DNA of 64,000 nucleotides from Actinokineospora spheciospongiae (GCF_000564855.1 NZ_AYXG01000043.1:62001-126000), one strand, 5' to 3'. Positions 31,885 through 40,268 are shown, counted from the first letter of the stretch. The notes: generated by a model not told the origin, from the letters alone. Numbers and translations are program-made.

Positions 31885-34812
31885 GTGCGACGAGACCCGC
31901 CGATCACCTTCCGCGGCGCCCTGCAGATCCTCGGCCACCACGACCGCCCCTGGCTGACCCGCCTCAACGGCCTGCTCGGCGGCGTGGTCCTGGCGGCGGG
32001 CGGCATCCCCCCGATCACGGCCCTGTTCGGCTGGGTCGACCAGAAGAACGAGGCCACCGCACTGACCAGGCAGGCGCTGGACGCGGTGTCCGACCGCCTG
32101 ACCCGCACCGGCGGCCTGGACCGCCACCAGTTGGTCATCGCCGCGCACACCACCATCGCCACGGCAGCCGTCTTCGACACCGTCCACGCGGCCTACCCGG
32201 AGTCCAACCTCACCGACCCGGAAAAGCTCGGCATCCTCACCGCGAACTGGGCGGACAAGGGCGAGTCCCTGGTCCGCGCCCTCTACGCCGCGGACGTGCC
32301 CACCCCGTCCCTGGTCCGAGGCTTCCACGAGAACACCGCCGTGGTCCGCTCCTGGGCGATGAGCCTGCTGAACGAGGTCTTCCACTTCCTCGACGGCCTC
32401 GACCTCGACGCCAGCCCCCGCCAGATCCCCCAACTGCTCGCCCTGGTCGAATCCGCCTACCGCGACTCCTACCTGATCCTCGCCGCCACAGTCCCCGAGT
32501 TCAAGGTCTGGTCCGACCTCGGCGAACACGCCGCCACCCGCTCCGCCCTGGCCCGCTTGGAATCCCTGCTCACCACCCCCGTCGCCGCCCAGCCCCGCGA
32601 CCTCCGCGACACCGTCCGAGCGATCAACCGAGCCGAACTCGACCGCCCGATCATCGACGTGGACACCGACGGCTACGGCACCGACGCGGTCTTCCCGGCG
32701 GTCTCGGACATCTTCATCACCCCCCGCTTCCGCGCCTGGTACGCCAGCCGCGGCTCCCGCCTCGGCGACGAGCAGTGGTGGCAGGAAATCTCCCTGGGCG
32801 AAGACCTGGACCTGGTCCTCGCCCGCCACTTCCTCACCGGCGAGGCCACCAAACGCCCACTGCTGCTCCTGGGCCACCCCGGCGCAGGCAAGTCCCTGCT
32901 CACCAAGGTCCTCGCCGCCCGCCTCCCGGACTCGACGTACACGGTCATCCGAGTCCCCCTGCGCCGAGTCGACGCGGACGCCCACATCGCCGACCAGATC
33001 CGCGAAGCCCTCGCCCAGTCCACCCACGGCCGCGTCGACTGGTCCGCCCTCGCCGACCAGAGTGCCGACACCGTCCGCGTGGTCCTCTTGGACGGTCTCG
33101 ACGAACTCCTCCAGGCCACCACGAACGACCGAGGCGGCTACCTCACCGACGTGGTCGAGTTCCAGCGCCGCGAAGCCGCCATGGGCCGCCCGGTCGCGGT
33201 GGTCGTCACCTCCCGAACCCTGGTGGCCGAACGGGTCCGCCTCCCGGACGCAACCCCCGTGGTCAAACTGGAGGAGTTCGACGACGCCCAGATCGACCGC
33301 TGGGTGTCGGCGTGGAACCAGCACAACACCCGCCCGATGGACGCGGAAACCGCCAAGGCGCAAGGAGAACTGGCCCGCCAGCCGCTCCTGCTGCTGATGC
33401 TGACGCTGTACTTCACCGACCCGGCGGTGGGCCCGGTGGAGGACCTGTCGGAGTCCGAACTGTACGGCCGCCTGTTCGACACCTACGCCCGCCGCGAGGT
33501 CACCAAGCAGGCGGGCCGAGTCCTCCCGGACGCGGAGTTCGAGGAGGCCGTGGAAACCCAGTTGACCCGGCTTTCCGTTGCGGCCCTGGGCATGTTCAAC
33601 CGAGGCCGCCAGTCCATCACCGAAGCAGAACTCACCGCAGACCTACTGGCCCTGGGCGAACAAGTCCCGGACGGCGGCAAACTCCTGGGCGAGTTCTTCT
33701 TCGTCCACTCCGCCGAGGCGACCACAGGAACCGTCCACCGCAGCTACGAGTTCCTGCACGCCACCTTCAACGAGTACCTGGTGGCAGCCCGCGTCGTCGA
33801 CGTCCTCCGCGACCTGGCCGAAGGAACCTTCGCCCGCCGCAAACGCCGCCACCCCGACGACGACCTGCTGTTCACCCTGCTGTCGTACCAACCCCTCACC
33901 ACCCAACGCCCGGTGCTGGCCTTCATCACCCAACTGTTCGACACCCTGGGCGACGAAGCCAACGACATCGCGGCGGCCCTAGACCTCCTGCTCCCCACGC
34001 ACCGCCCACCCGGGAACCGCCACCCCGAGTACCGCCCCCTCCCCGCTGACCACATCCGCGCCAGCGCGGCGTACTCGGCCAACCTGTTCCTGCTCCGCGC
34101 CACCATCGCTCCGATCGACCCGGAGACCGTGTGGCCGCAGGACGAAACGGACAGCCGGTGGATCGCCTTGGCCGACCTCTGGGCCGCGGGCTTGGACAGC
34201 GATGGCTACCGCTCGCTGTTCGGCGTGTTCAACTTCGCGGGCGGCAAAATCCGCTCCTCACCGGGCGCGTCCACCACCGGCTTGGACCTCCTCGACGCGC
34301 AACACCTGCGAGGCCGCCGTGCGGTCCTGGAACAGTTCAGCGTTGCGGTCGTCCTCGACCGGCACTACAGCGGATTCGGCAGGGGAAATGACTGGGCGGT
34401 CCACTGCTCGGGCTGGCTGACCGCACTGCTCGTCCAACCCGACTCGTTGGCCTATGGTTTCCTGACTCCGCCGGATTGGATCGAGGTGCAGGAAATGGCG
34501 GAGGTCGCCAACCTCGCCTACGGCGTGCTGGCCGTGCGCTGCGGCGACTGGGAACCGAAGTTCGTCGAACGCTATCTCCGCTGGCTCCTGCGGTTGCCGC
34601 TGCTGAACCCGCCCTCGCCCCTGCCCATGATGCTGGCGTACCACCACTACCGGGAGGTGTTCGACCGGTTGCTCTCCGAGGTCGAGAACGACCGGACCCC
34701 ATACTGGGCGGAACTCCTCCGAACGCTGACCCCTGAACGCCTGGCCGACTTCCCGGTCGGCACCATCGCCGACTACCTCGGAAGCGTCGACATCAGGCTC
34801 CCCAAGTTCTGA
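31885..34812 (+). CDS. STAND P-loop NTPase of NACHT type, orphan
   Basis: A 975-aa protein. Residues 1-290 are mostly helical and resemble the N-terminal helical domains (NNH type) attached to bacterial NACHT proteins; a Gly/Ala hydrophobic stretch is at about 28-48. The NACHT ATPase carries Walker A G330-HPGAG-K336-S337, Walker B with D403-GLDE407 (the NACHT-type DGxDE), a sensor-like VVVTSR, and the YEFLHATFNEYLVAA motif typical of the module's end. The C-terminal about 270 residues are unassigned and show no obvious LRR, WD40 or TPR pattern. Bacterial NACHT proteins include anti-phage immune sensors, so immunity is a reasonable inference. The GTG lacks a clear ribosome site; a TAACCT box 7 nt upstream suggests a leaderless transcript. 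Confidence 0.85.
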   Translation: MRRDPPITFRGALQILGHHDRPWLTRLNGLLGGVVLAAGGIPPITALFGWVDQKNEATALTRQALDAVSDRLTRTGGLDRHQLVIAAHTTIATAAVFDTVHAAYPESNLTDPEKLGILTANWADKGESLVRALYAADVPTPSLVRGFHENTAVVRSWAMSLLNEVFHFLDGLDLDASPRQIPQLLALVESAYRDSYLILAATVPEFKVWSDLGEHAATRSALARLESLLTTPVAAQPRDLRDTVRAINRAELDRPIIDVDTDGYGTDAVFPAVSDIFITPRFRAWYASRGSRLGDEQWWQEISLGEDLDLVLARHFLTGEATKRPLLLLGHPGAGKSLLTKVLAARLPDSTYTVIRVPLRRVDADAHIADQIREALAQSTHGRVDWSALADQSADTVRVVLLDGLDELLQATTNDRGGYLTDVVEFQRREAAMGRPVAVVVTSRTLVAERVRLPDATPVVKLEEFDDAQIDRWVSAWNQHNTRPMDAETAKAQGELARQPLLLLMLTLYFTDPAVGPVEDLSESELYGRLFDTYARREVTKQAGRVLPDAEFEEAVETQLTRLSVAALGMFNRGRQSITEAELTADLLALGEQVPDGGKLLGEFFFVHSAEATTGTVHRSYEFLHATFNEYLVAARVVDVLRDLAEGTFARRKRRHPDDDLLFTLLSYQPLTTQRPVLAFITQLFDTLGDEANDIAAALDLLLPTHRPPGNRHPEYRPLPADHIRASAAYSANLFLLRATIAPIDPETVWPQDETDSRWIALADLWAAGLDSDGYRSLFGVFNFAGGKIRSSPGASTTGLDLLDAQHLRGRRAVLEQFSVAVVLDRHYSGFGRGNDWAVHCSGWLTALLVQPDSLAYGFLTPPDWIEVQEMAEVANLAYGVLAVRCGDWEPKFVERYLRWLLRLPLLNPPSPLPMMLAYHHYREVFDRLLSEVENDRTPYWAELLRTLTPERLADFPVGTIADYLGSVDIRLPKF

Positions 34813-34834
34813 GCGAACCCGGGGAGCCCGATGG

Positions 34835-35716
34835 TCAGCCGGTGGCGCCCGCGGCCTTGGCCAACTGCATCACGTACTGGCCGTAACCGGACTTCGCCAG
34901 CTTCGCGCCCAGCGCGTACGCCTCGTCGGCGGAGATGAACCCGCGGTCCAGCGCGATCTCCTCCAGGCAGGCGAGCCGAACCCCGGTCCGGTGCTCCAAC
35001 ACCTGCACGAACTGCCCGGCCTCCAGCAGCGAGTCGTGCGTGCCGGTGTCCAGCCAGGCGAACCCGCGGCCCAGGTCCAGCAGCCGGGCCCGCCCCTGCC
35101 GCAGGTACTCCAGGTTCACGTCGGTGATCTCCAGCTCGCCGCGCGGGGAGGGCTCCAGCCCTTTGGCGATCTTCACCACGTCGTTGTCGTAGAAGTAGAG
35201 CCCGGTGATCGCCCGGTTCGACTTCGGCTCGAGCGGCTTCTCCTCGATGGAGACCAGCATCCCGTTCTCGTCGACCTCGCCGACGCCGTAGCGCTCGGGG
35301 TCCTTGACCGGGTAGCCGAACAGCACCGCGCCGTCGATGTCGGAGACGTGGGCCTTCATCAGGTGCGAGAAGCCCACCCCGAAGAAGATGTTGTCCCCGA
35401 GCACCAGCGCCACGTCGTCGGCCCCGATGAACTCCTCACCGATGATGAAGGCCTCGGCCAGCCCATTCGGCGCCGCCTGCTCGGCGTAGCTGAAGCGCAC
35501 CCCGAACTGCGACCCGTCCCCCAGCAACCGCTGGAAGTTCGGCAGGTCGGTCGGCGTCGAGATGATCAGGATGTCCCGAATCCCGGCCAGCATCAGCACC
35601 GACACCGGGTAGTAGATCATCGGCTTGTCGTACACCGGCAGCAACTGCTTCGACACCGCCTGGGTGATGGGGTGCAACCGGGTCCCACTACCCCCGGCGA
35701 GAACGATGCCCTTCAT
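34835..35716 (-). CDS. rfbA: glucose-1-phosphate thymidylyltransferase
   Basis: RmlA makes dTDP-glucose from dTTP and glucose-1-phosphate, the first step to dTDP-rhamnose and other deoxysugars. The 293-aa protein begins [16 protein letters not shown] (nucleotide-binding signature), with [16 protein letters not shown] and EEKP blocks in place. ATG 35716 has AGGAG 7 nt upstream; a frame extending to 35944 enters the tandem-repeat region and was not used. No rfbB, C or D is next to it here. The gene is transcribed away from the repeat array. Confidence 0.95.
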   Translation of the reverse strand: MKGIVLAGGSGTRLHPITQAVSKQLLPVYDKPMIYYPVSVLMLAGIRDILIISTPTDLPNFQRLLGDGSQFGVRFSYAEQAAPNGLAEAFIIGEEFIGADDVALVLGDNIFFGVGFSHLMKAHVSDIDGAVLFGYPVKDPERYGVGEVDENGMLVSIEEKPLEPKSNRAITGLYFYDNDVVKIAKGLEPSPRGELEITDVNLEYLRQGRARLLDLGRGFAWLDTGTHDSLLEAGQFVQVLEHRTGVRLACLEEIALDRGFISADEAYALGAKLAKSGYGQYVMQLAKAAGATG

Positions 35717-35960
35717 CACGGCTCCTGTCGTAAGTCCTTGATCTGACCGGTCCCGCACGCCCCCCGGCCCCCGATCCCTCGGAGTCGAGGCTACCGCGAC
35801 CGACCGGGGCTCCTCGCCCGGTTCGTCCCGCCACCCTGCCGCGCCCCGAGCGCCACCACTGCTCCCGATTGCGCAACCCTGCCCGCCGCCACTCGCGGCC
35901 CGCCGGACGCCCACTCGGCCCCACCACCGCACCCCCGCCGCCAAGCCCCGGCACCCGCCC
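35717..35960. other. upstream region of rfbA, no gene
   Basis: About 245 nt between rfbA and the regular part of the repeat array. It should hold the rfbA promoter (minus strand), which could not be identified with confidence. The last 20 nt look like a decayed repeat unit. Confidence 0.4.
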
Positions 35961-36217
35961 TCGAGACGCCGTGCCCGCCCTCGAGACGCCGTGCCCGCCC
36001 TCGAGACGCCGTGCCCGCCACCGAGATGCGGTGCCCGCCGTCAAGACGCCGTGCCCGCCCTCGAGACGCCGTGCCCGCCACCGAGATGCGATGCCCATCG
36101 TCAAGACGCGGTGCCCACCGACGAGGCGTGGCACCCTCCTCGAGACGCAGCCCCCGCCGTCGAGATGCGGTGGCCGCCCCCCGAGATGCGGCGACAGCCG
36201 AGATGCGGTGGCCGCCG
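35961..36217. repeat. 20-bp-period tandem repeat array, about 13 units
   Basis: Units follow NCGAGAYGCSGTGCCCGCCN. The first eight units (35961-36120) are in exact 20-bp register, with a 60-bp higher-order block seen at 36001-36060 and again, with changes, at 36061-36120. From 36121 units decay and slip by 1-2 bp; the last (36198-36217) ends 1 nt before the yajQ stop codon. Twenty is not a multiple of three, so this is not a coding repeat. No function is known. Confidence 0.92.
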
Positions 36218-36218
36218 G

Positions 36219-36710
36219 TCAGCGGTAGTTCGTGAACTGGAGCGCGATGCCGAAGTCGCTCGCCTTGAGCAGGGCGATGACCTCCTGCAGGTGGTCCTTC
36301 TTCTTGGCCGAGACGCGTAGCTGGTCGCCCTGGATCTGCGCCTGGACGCCCTTGGGGGCCTCCTCGCGGATCTTCTTGCCGATCTCCTTGGCCTTCTCGC
36401 TGCTGATGCCCTGCACCAGCGTCCCGGTCACCCGGTACGTCTTCCCCGACAGCGTGGGCTCACCCACGTCGAAGGCCTTCTGGGAGACGTTGCGCTTGAC
36501 CAGCTTCTCCTTGAACACCTCGATGGCGGCGGTGCACCGCTCCTTGGTCTCGGCCTTGATGGTGATCGCCTCGTCCCCGGCCCAGCTCACCTCCGCCCCA
36601 GTACCGCGGAAGTCGAAGCGGTTCGCCAACTCCTTGGCCGCCTGGTTGAGCGCGTTGTCCACCTCTTGCCGGTCAACCTTGCTCACCACGTCGAATGACG
36701 GGTCCGCCAC
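36219..36710 (-). CDS. yajQ: YajQ-family nucleotide-binding protein
   Basis: YajQ (UPF0234) proteins bind nucleotides; in Xanthomonas a homologue binds cyclic di-GMP and controls transcription. The 163-aa product has the normal length, the N-terminal [24 protein letters not shown] and the C-terminal [19 protein letters not shown]-type block ending in FTNYR. GTG 36710 has GGAGG 9 nt upstream. A link to cyclic di-GMP is tempting because an EAL protein lies 7 kb away, but nothing else connects them. Confidence 0.93.
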   Translation of the reverse strand: MADPSFDVVSKVDRQEVDNALNQAAKELANRFDFRGTGAEVSWAGDEAITIKAETKERCTAAIEVFKEKLVKRNVSQKAFDVGEPTLSGKTYRVTGTLVQGISSEKAKEIGKKIREEAPKGVQAQIQGDQLRVSAKKKDHLQEVIALLKASDFGIALQFTNYR

Positions 36711-36804
36711 GTGTCTCGCACCTCCGCGTTCAGGGCTCACTGGGGTCCCGTGGATGCTACCGCCGCCCGCCCCACCCCCACCCCCGCGCGTCAGGGGGTA
36801 CCCG

Positions 36805-36835
36805 TTGGCGGAGCCCCGGGGGCATTGGGTAAGGT
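36805..36835 (+). promoter_or_regulatory. probable promoter of tRNA-Tyr
   Basis: TTGGCG (36805-36810) and TAAGGT (36830-36835) are separated by 19 nt, slightly long for a sigma-A promoter. Transcription would start about 20 nt before the tRNA. Confidence 0.5.
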
Positions 36836-36862
36836 CTCCGTCGTCCACAGTGGTGGACACCC

Positions 36863-36943
36863 GGCGGGTTGCCCGAGCGGCCAATGGGAGCGGACTGTAA
36901 ATCCGTCGCGAAAGCTACAGAGGTTCGAATCCTCTACCCGCCA
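36863..36943 (+). tRNA. tRNA-Tyr (anticodon GTA)
   Basis: The acceptor stem GGCGGGT (36863-36869) pairs with ACCCGCC (36936-36942). The anticodon loop reads CTGTAAA with GTA at 36897-36899, and there is a long variable arm as expected for bacterial tRNA-Tyr. The discriminator is A36943 and CCA is not encoded. A terminator begins 5 nt later. Confidence 0.95.
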
Positions 36944-36947
36944 CAGC

Positions 36948-36982
36948 AAGGCCCGTGTTCTCACTGCGAGAACACGGGCCTT
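36948..36982. terminator. terminator after tRNA-Tyr
   Basis: A perfect 15-bp stem with a 5-nt loop followed by TTTGTT. It closes the tRNA-Tyr transcript and overlaps the end of the frameshifted hicA on the other strand, so it may serve both. Confidence 0.9.
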
Positions 36983-37223
36983 TGTTGCGGTTTGGTCTTC
37001 TGTTGGAGCAGCGCCAAGAACTCCGCCGGTGTCAATCCCGCTCGGCGGATGGTGGAGGCGAGGGCGCCGCGCTTCACTGTGCCGTGCACGGGATGGTCAC
37101 GGTGCGTCCGTCGGCGTTGCGGTGGACGGCATGGCTGCCTTTGGTGCGGGTGAAATCGAAGCCGACGGCATCGAGCGCGCGGATCACCTTCTTGACCGAG
37201 AGGTTGGACAGGGCTGAACTCAC
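36961..37223 (-). pseudogene. hicA: HicA-type mRNA interferase toxin, frameshifted
   Basis: HicA toxins are small double-stranded-RNA-binding-fold nucleases that cleave mRNA. From the GTG at 37223 (overlapping the hicB stop, GTGA) 49 residues read normally, including VKKVIRALDAVGFDFTRTKGSHAVHRN with the catalytic His of the GSH motif, then stop at 37074. The expected C-terminus (HGTVKRGALASTIRRAGLTPAEFLALL) continues in another frame to 36961. One missing C in the ATCCCG stretch near 37089-37091 explains both. The gene is either inactivated, misread by one base, or frameshifted during translation; inactivation is most likely. Confidence 0.72.
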
Positions 37224-37441
37224 GCGGCGGTGGCTGGGATCTGGAACGAGGTGACCAGGGGCGTAGTGGTGACCTCCGCCTCGGGAACCTCCGCGAAGTA
37301 CAGTTCAACGGCTTCGCGGAGGTTGGCCAGGGCCTCTTGGATCGATTGGCCCTGGCTGGCAACGTCCACCTCCAGGCATTGGGCGATGAACCAGTCCTCT
37401 TGCTGGTGCACTGCTGCGGTCAGCGTTCGCTGTTCGCTCAT
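37220..37441 (-). CDS. hicB: HicB-family antitoxin
   Basis: A 73-aa HicB-type antitoxin with the partial RNase H-like fold (TLTAAVHQQEDWFIAQCLEVDVASQGQSIQEALANLREAVELYF). There is no ribbon-helix-helix or HTH extension, so DNA binding may rest on another factor. The order hicB then hicA with a 4-nt overlap is a common alternative arrangement. With hicA frameshifted, hicB may persist as an unneeded antidote or protect against HicA toxins elsewhere. Confidence 0.85.
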   Translation of the reverse strand: MSEQRTLTAAVHQQEDWFIAQCLEVDVASQGQSIQEALANLREAVELYFAEVPEAEVTTTPLVTSFQIPATAA

Positions 37442-37972
37442 GTGCCCCAGTGTCCACCTGCCCAGGCCACGTGTCTCCCGCAGACGCCGGGCCGGTCACG
37501 CGTTGGCAGTCGTGGGTGCGTTCGCTGTTTGCTAACGGTCTCCCGCCTCATCAGGTCCCGTGTCTCCTGTGAATGCCGGGTTCGGCTTGCCGGGCAATTG
37601 CGCTGATGTCGTATTCGGCACCGGCGGCCGTGTGGTCAGCATTGCCGATGCGGGAATGCGTGCTCGGGGTTTCGGGCGGGGGCCGGCCGCGCCCCCTGTG
37701 GTGCGGCCGGTCCCCGCGGCGTTGGGGACTGCCCTTTCCGCGGCTGGCTGGGCTGCGGAAAGCATGGGAACAATCGATCGAATTCGGGTGTGCTGCCGAA
37801 TGGTGGGGGGTGGTTGGGCTTTCTGTGGTAGCGCGGTGGCGCGTTTGATGGATCTCTGCTGGTAAGCCGGTGAAGTCGAGGGTGGATCACCCGCAAGAGG
37901 GACGTCGGGAGGGGTGGGGGTGGTTAGTTTTCGGCTCCGAACCGATTGGTCCTACGCAGGGGGTTTGCTGAG
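37442..37972. other. long intergenic region, no supported gene
   Basis: About 530 nt between hicB and the secreted-protein gene. Possible short frames lack ribosome sites and codon bias. TTCGG-CT-CCGAA (37930-37941) is a short inverted repeat about 30 bp before the secreted-protein start. The base composition is a little richer in G/T than neighbouring genes. Nothing else stands out. Confidence 0.4.
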
Positions 37973-38524
37973 ATGGCGTGGAAAAGACGTGTGGGTGCGG
38001 TATTCGCGGTTGTCGCGGTGTTGGGGGGCTCCGGGGTGGGTGCTTCGGCTTCGGCGGACAAGGACAAGGGCAAGCGGGAGGGGGAGGTCGTCGCCCGGGT
38101 GGTGGAGGGGGAGCCGCCTTCGGGGGCGGTGAAGGTGGAGTTGGTGCCGGACACCGGGGCGGATCGGGCGACTGGGGAGGTGGGGGTGCAGGCGGCGTTC
38201 CTGCCGTTCAACTTCAACTTCGACTTCACCGTCAGCCTTGCCTCGCGGACCTTCTGGCCTGTTCTGGGGCGGGCGTGCGTGAGCCTGCGGGGGACCGGGA
38301 GCGCTGACCCGAGCTACTACCAGCGGGAGGTGAAGGTCGAGATGTGGGACGCCTACGGCACCGACACCAAGAAGGGCCTCACCGCCCGGTACTCGCTCAA
38401 CGGCGGCTACTACGGCTACTGCTGGTCGGGCCTGTCCTCCGGGCACGAGCACTACTTCCGCATCTACAAGGACTGGAACCTCGGTGCCCGGGTGTGGGGC
38501 AACGGTTGGACCTCGCCCATCTGA
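37973..38524 (+). CDS. secreted protein of unknown function
   Basis: A 183-aa protein with a clear signal peptide: MAWKRR, then a hydrophobic core AVFAVVAVLGGSGVGA and a likely cleavage after ASASA near residue 30. The mature protein has a charged linker, then about 110 residues rich in aromatic residues with two Cys (in GRACVSLRG and YGYCWSGLSS) that could form a disulfide, and a beta-rich look. Start 37973 gives the best signal peptide; a frame to 37946 would add nine residues. No family was recognised. Confidence 0.6.
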   Translation: MAWKRRVGAVFAVVAVLGGSGVGASASADKDKGKREGEVVARVVEGEPPSGAVKVELVPDTGADRATGEVGVQAAFLPFNFNFDFTVSLASRTFWPVLGRACVSLRGTGSADPSYYQREVKVEMWDAYGTDTKKGLTARYSLNGGYYGYCWSGLSSGHEHYFRIYKDWNLGARVWGNGWTSPI

Positions 38525-38534
38525 CCCCCTGGTC

Positions 38535-38568
38535 CGAGGACGGGGCGGCGACAACCGCCCCGTCCTCG
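38535..38568. terminator. terminator between convergent genes
   Basis: A perfect 14-bp stem around CGAGGACGGGGCGG with a 6-nt loop lies between the stops of the secreted-protein gene and the convergent membrane gene. Confidence 0.88.
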
Positions 38569-38583
38569 TCCTGGAGGTGGGCT

Positions 38584-39765
38584 TCACAGGCCGTCCACCC
38601 GCAGGACGGTGGTGGCCGTGTCCGGGGTGGCGGACCGGCGGACTCGGACCACCGGTTCCACCTCGGTGACCACGCCGACGTTGATCAGGACCTCGGGGTG
38701 GTCCGGGTCGGCGAGGGTGATGCGGTTGCCGGGGGAGGGTTTGGTCCTGCCCTTGGGCGTGAAGACAACCGTGGTGTCGTCGAGCGTGGTGAGGGTGCCG
38801 GGGGTGCCGGTGATGGCCACCGCGACCGGGAGGTCGGGGACCGCGCCCAGGTCCGTGGTGACCGTCCCGTCCGGGGCGACCACGCCGAGGAGGCCTTCGG
38901 GGCTGGCCAGCAGGCTGGTGCGGCCCGCGTCCGGGACGCTCAGCAGGTCGCTGGTGCGGGTCAGCGTGGTGACCGTGACCTGTGGGTCCGCCACGCCCGC
39001 GGTGACCGGCACCGGCACCGCACCCACCAGGGCCACCGTGTTCCACGCGCCCGCCCCGGTCTGGAACAGCGCCCAGGTCACCCCGGGTTCCACCGACGGC
39101 GTCGCCACTTGGTCGTCGAGGACGGACGTGTGCAGGGTGACGTCCCGCGCTCCCGGTTCGGCCAGGGCGAAGCCGATGGAGCCGCCGCCCGCGGGCACCT
39201 CGTCCCCGGGCAGGGCCGTGGCGGACACGAAGCCGACCGCGCGCTGGCCGCGGGCCACCGGTGCGGTGGCGCGCAGCACCAGCCGCGACGGGTCGGGGGT
39301 GCCTTGGACGTCGAGTGGGCTGGTGGCGAAGCCCACCCGTTCTCCGCCGCCGGGGTCCACCGCGACCAGGACGACCACCACCAGCGACGCGGCCCGGTTG
39401 GGTGAGGTGCCCGCGTAGACCACCCGCGACGCCCCGCCCTCCGGCCAGGCCGCGCGGGCCCGGTCGGCCAGCTCCTCATCGCCGATGAGGTTGCCGCGCG
39501 GGGTCCACTCGGTGACCGGGGCGGCGGGGGGTACCTCCGTGCCCCGGTCCCGGGCCGCGAACCCGCCCACCACCAGTGCCAGTGCCACCACCGCCGCGGT
39601 GACCGACACCAGCGCGCGCTGCCGCCGCTGGGCGTGCCTGCGCTGGTGCAGCCGCCGCAGCACCCCGTCGACCGCGGCGCCGTCCCCGTGGACCTCGACC
39701 GCGTCGAGTTCGCGCCGGAGTCGGGTGGCCGTCCGGTGGGTCTCGTCCTGTCCTCCCGCGATCAC
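38584..39765 (-). CDS. membrane protein, probable anti-sigma partner of the ECF sigma factor
   Basis: A 393-aa protein with a hydrophilic N-terminal part (1-50, charged), one membrane helix at about 51-71 and a long extracytoplasmic beta-rich domain. Its GTG overlaps the sigma-factor stop (GTGA), and the topology is that of anti-sigma factors or of the membrane partner proteins found with SigE-family factors. No zinc anti-sigma HxxxCxxC motif is present, so the assignment rests on position and topology. Downstream is a terminator. Confidence 0.6.
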   Translation of the reverse strand: MIAGGQDETHRTATRLRRELDAVEVHGDGAAVDGVLRRLHQRRHAQRRQRALVSVTAAVVALALVVGGFAARDRGTEVPPAAPVTEWTPRGNLIGDEELADRARAAWPEGGASRVVYAGTSPNRAASLVVVVLVAVDPGGGERVGFATSPLDVQGTPDPSRLVLRATAPVARGQRAVGFVSATALPGDEVPAGGGSIGFALAEPGARDVTLHTSVLDDQVATPSVEPGVTWALFQTGAGAWNTVALVGAVPVPVTAGVADPQVTVTTLTRTSDLLSVPDAGRTSLLASPEGLLGVVAPDGTVTTDLGAVPDLPVAVAITGTPGTLTTLDDTTVVFTPKGRTKPSPGNRITLADPDHPEVLINVGVVTEVEPVVRVRRSATPDTATTVLRVDGL

Positions 39766-40268
39766 GGCCTCCTCCTCCCCGGCGCGGCGGGCTCGTCGGC
39801 CCCCCACAGCTCGCGCACCCTGGCCAGCCCTCTGCTGGTCAGCGACTTCACCGTGCCCACGGCACAGCCCAGTTCCCTGGCGGCCTGCGCCTCGGTCATG
39901 TCCAGGACCACCCGGCACACGACCGCCGCCCGCTGCCGGGCGGGGAGCTGTTGCAGCACCGCCAGCACGTGGTGGCGGTTGTCGACCGCCCGGGAGAAGT
40001 CCGCCACGTCCAACTGCTCGGCGTACTCCGCCAGCGGCACCGGCGGCTTGCGCCGGACGGTCCGCAGGAACTCGTGGTAGACGGCCTTGCGCGCGTAGGC
40101 GACCGCGTTGTCCGCGGGCACCCGGCGCCACCGGGCCAGGCAGCGCAGCAGCGCCTCCTGCACGATCTCCTCCGCGTCGGTCCGGCGTCCGGCGAGCATC
40201 AGGGCGTAGCGCAGCAGTTGGTCGTACCGCTCGCGGACGAACGCGTCGAAGTCCGGGTCACCCGGCAC
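39762..40268 (-). CDS. ECF RNA polymerase sigma factor, SigE-family type
   Basis: A 168-aa ECF sigma factor. Region 2 is FDAFVRERYDQLLRYALMLAGRRTDAEEIVQEALLRCLARW, and region 4 is LQQLPARQRAAVVCRVVLDMTEAQAARELGCAVGTVKSLTSRGLARVREL. The pattern matches the Streptomyces-type SigE family. ATG 40268 is chosen because it starts at the conserved region. Coupled to the downstream membrane protein, which probably controls it. The target promoters are unknown. Confidence 0.88.
   Translation of the reverse strand: MPGDPDFDAFVRERYDQLLRYALMLAGRRTDAEEIVQEALLRCLARWRRVPADNAVAYARKAVYHEFLRTVRRKPPVPLAEYAEQLDVADFSRAVDNRHHVLAVLQQLPARQRAAVVCRVVLDMTEAQAARELGCAVGTVKSLTSRGLARVRELWGADEPAAPGRRRP

Noticed and set aside
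30511-33363. A 950-codon minus-strand frame
   Set aside because: Antisense to SIP, htpX and the NACHT gene, with no conserved motif and no ribosome site.
35688-36134. Coding frames through the 20-bp repeat array
   Set aside because: The period is not a multiple of three, frames have no ribosome site, and the encoded Arg/Gly-rich repeats look like translated noncoding DNA.
35961-36217. The 20-bp repeats as a CRISPR array
   Set aside because: Units are directly adjacent with no spacers, are too short for CRISPR repeats, and no cas gene is present.
37074-37223. Reading the 49-aa HicA as a complete short toxin
   Set aside because: The C-terminal helix with strong HicA character is present in the next frame directly downstream, which is better explained by a frameshift.
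37560-37865. A 101-codon frame in the hicB-secreted protein gap
   Set aside because: It has no ribosome site, codon usage is unlike that of the neighbours, and no feature of a protein family is seen.
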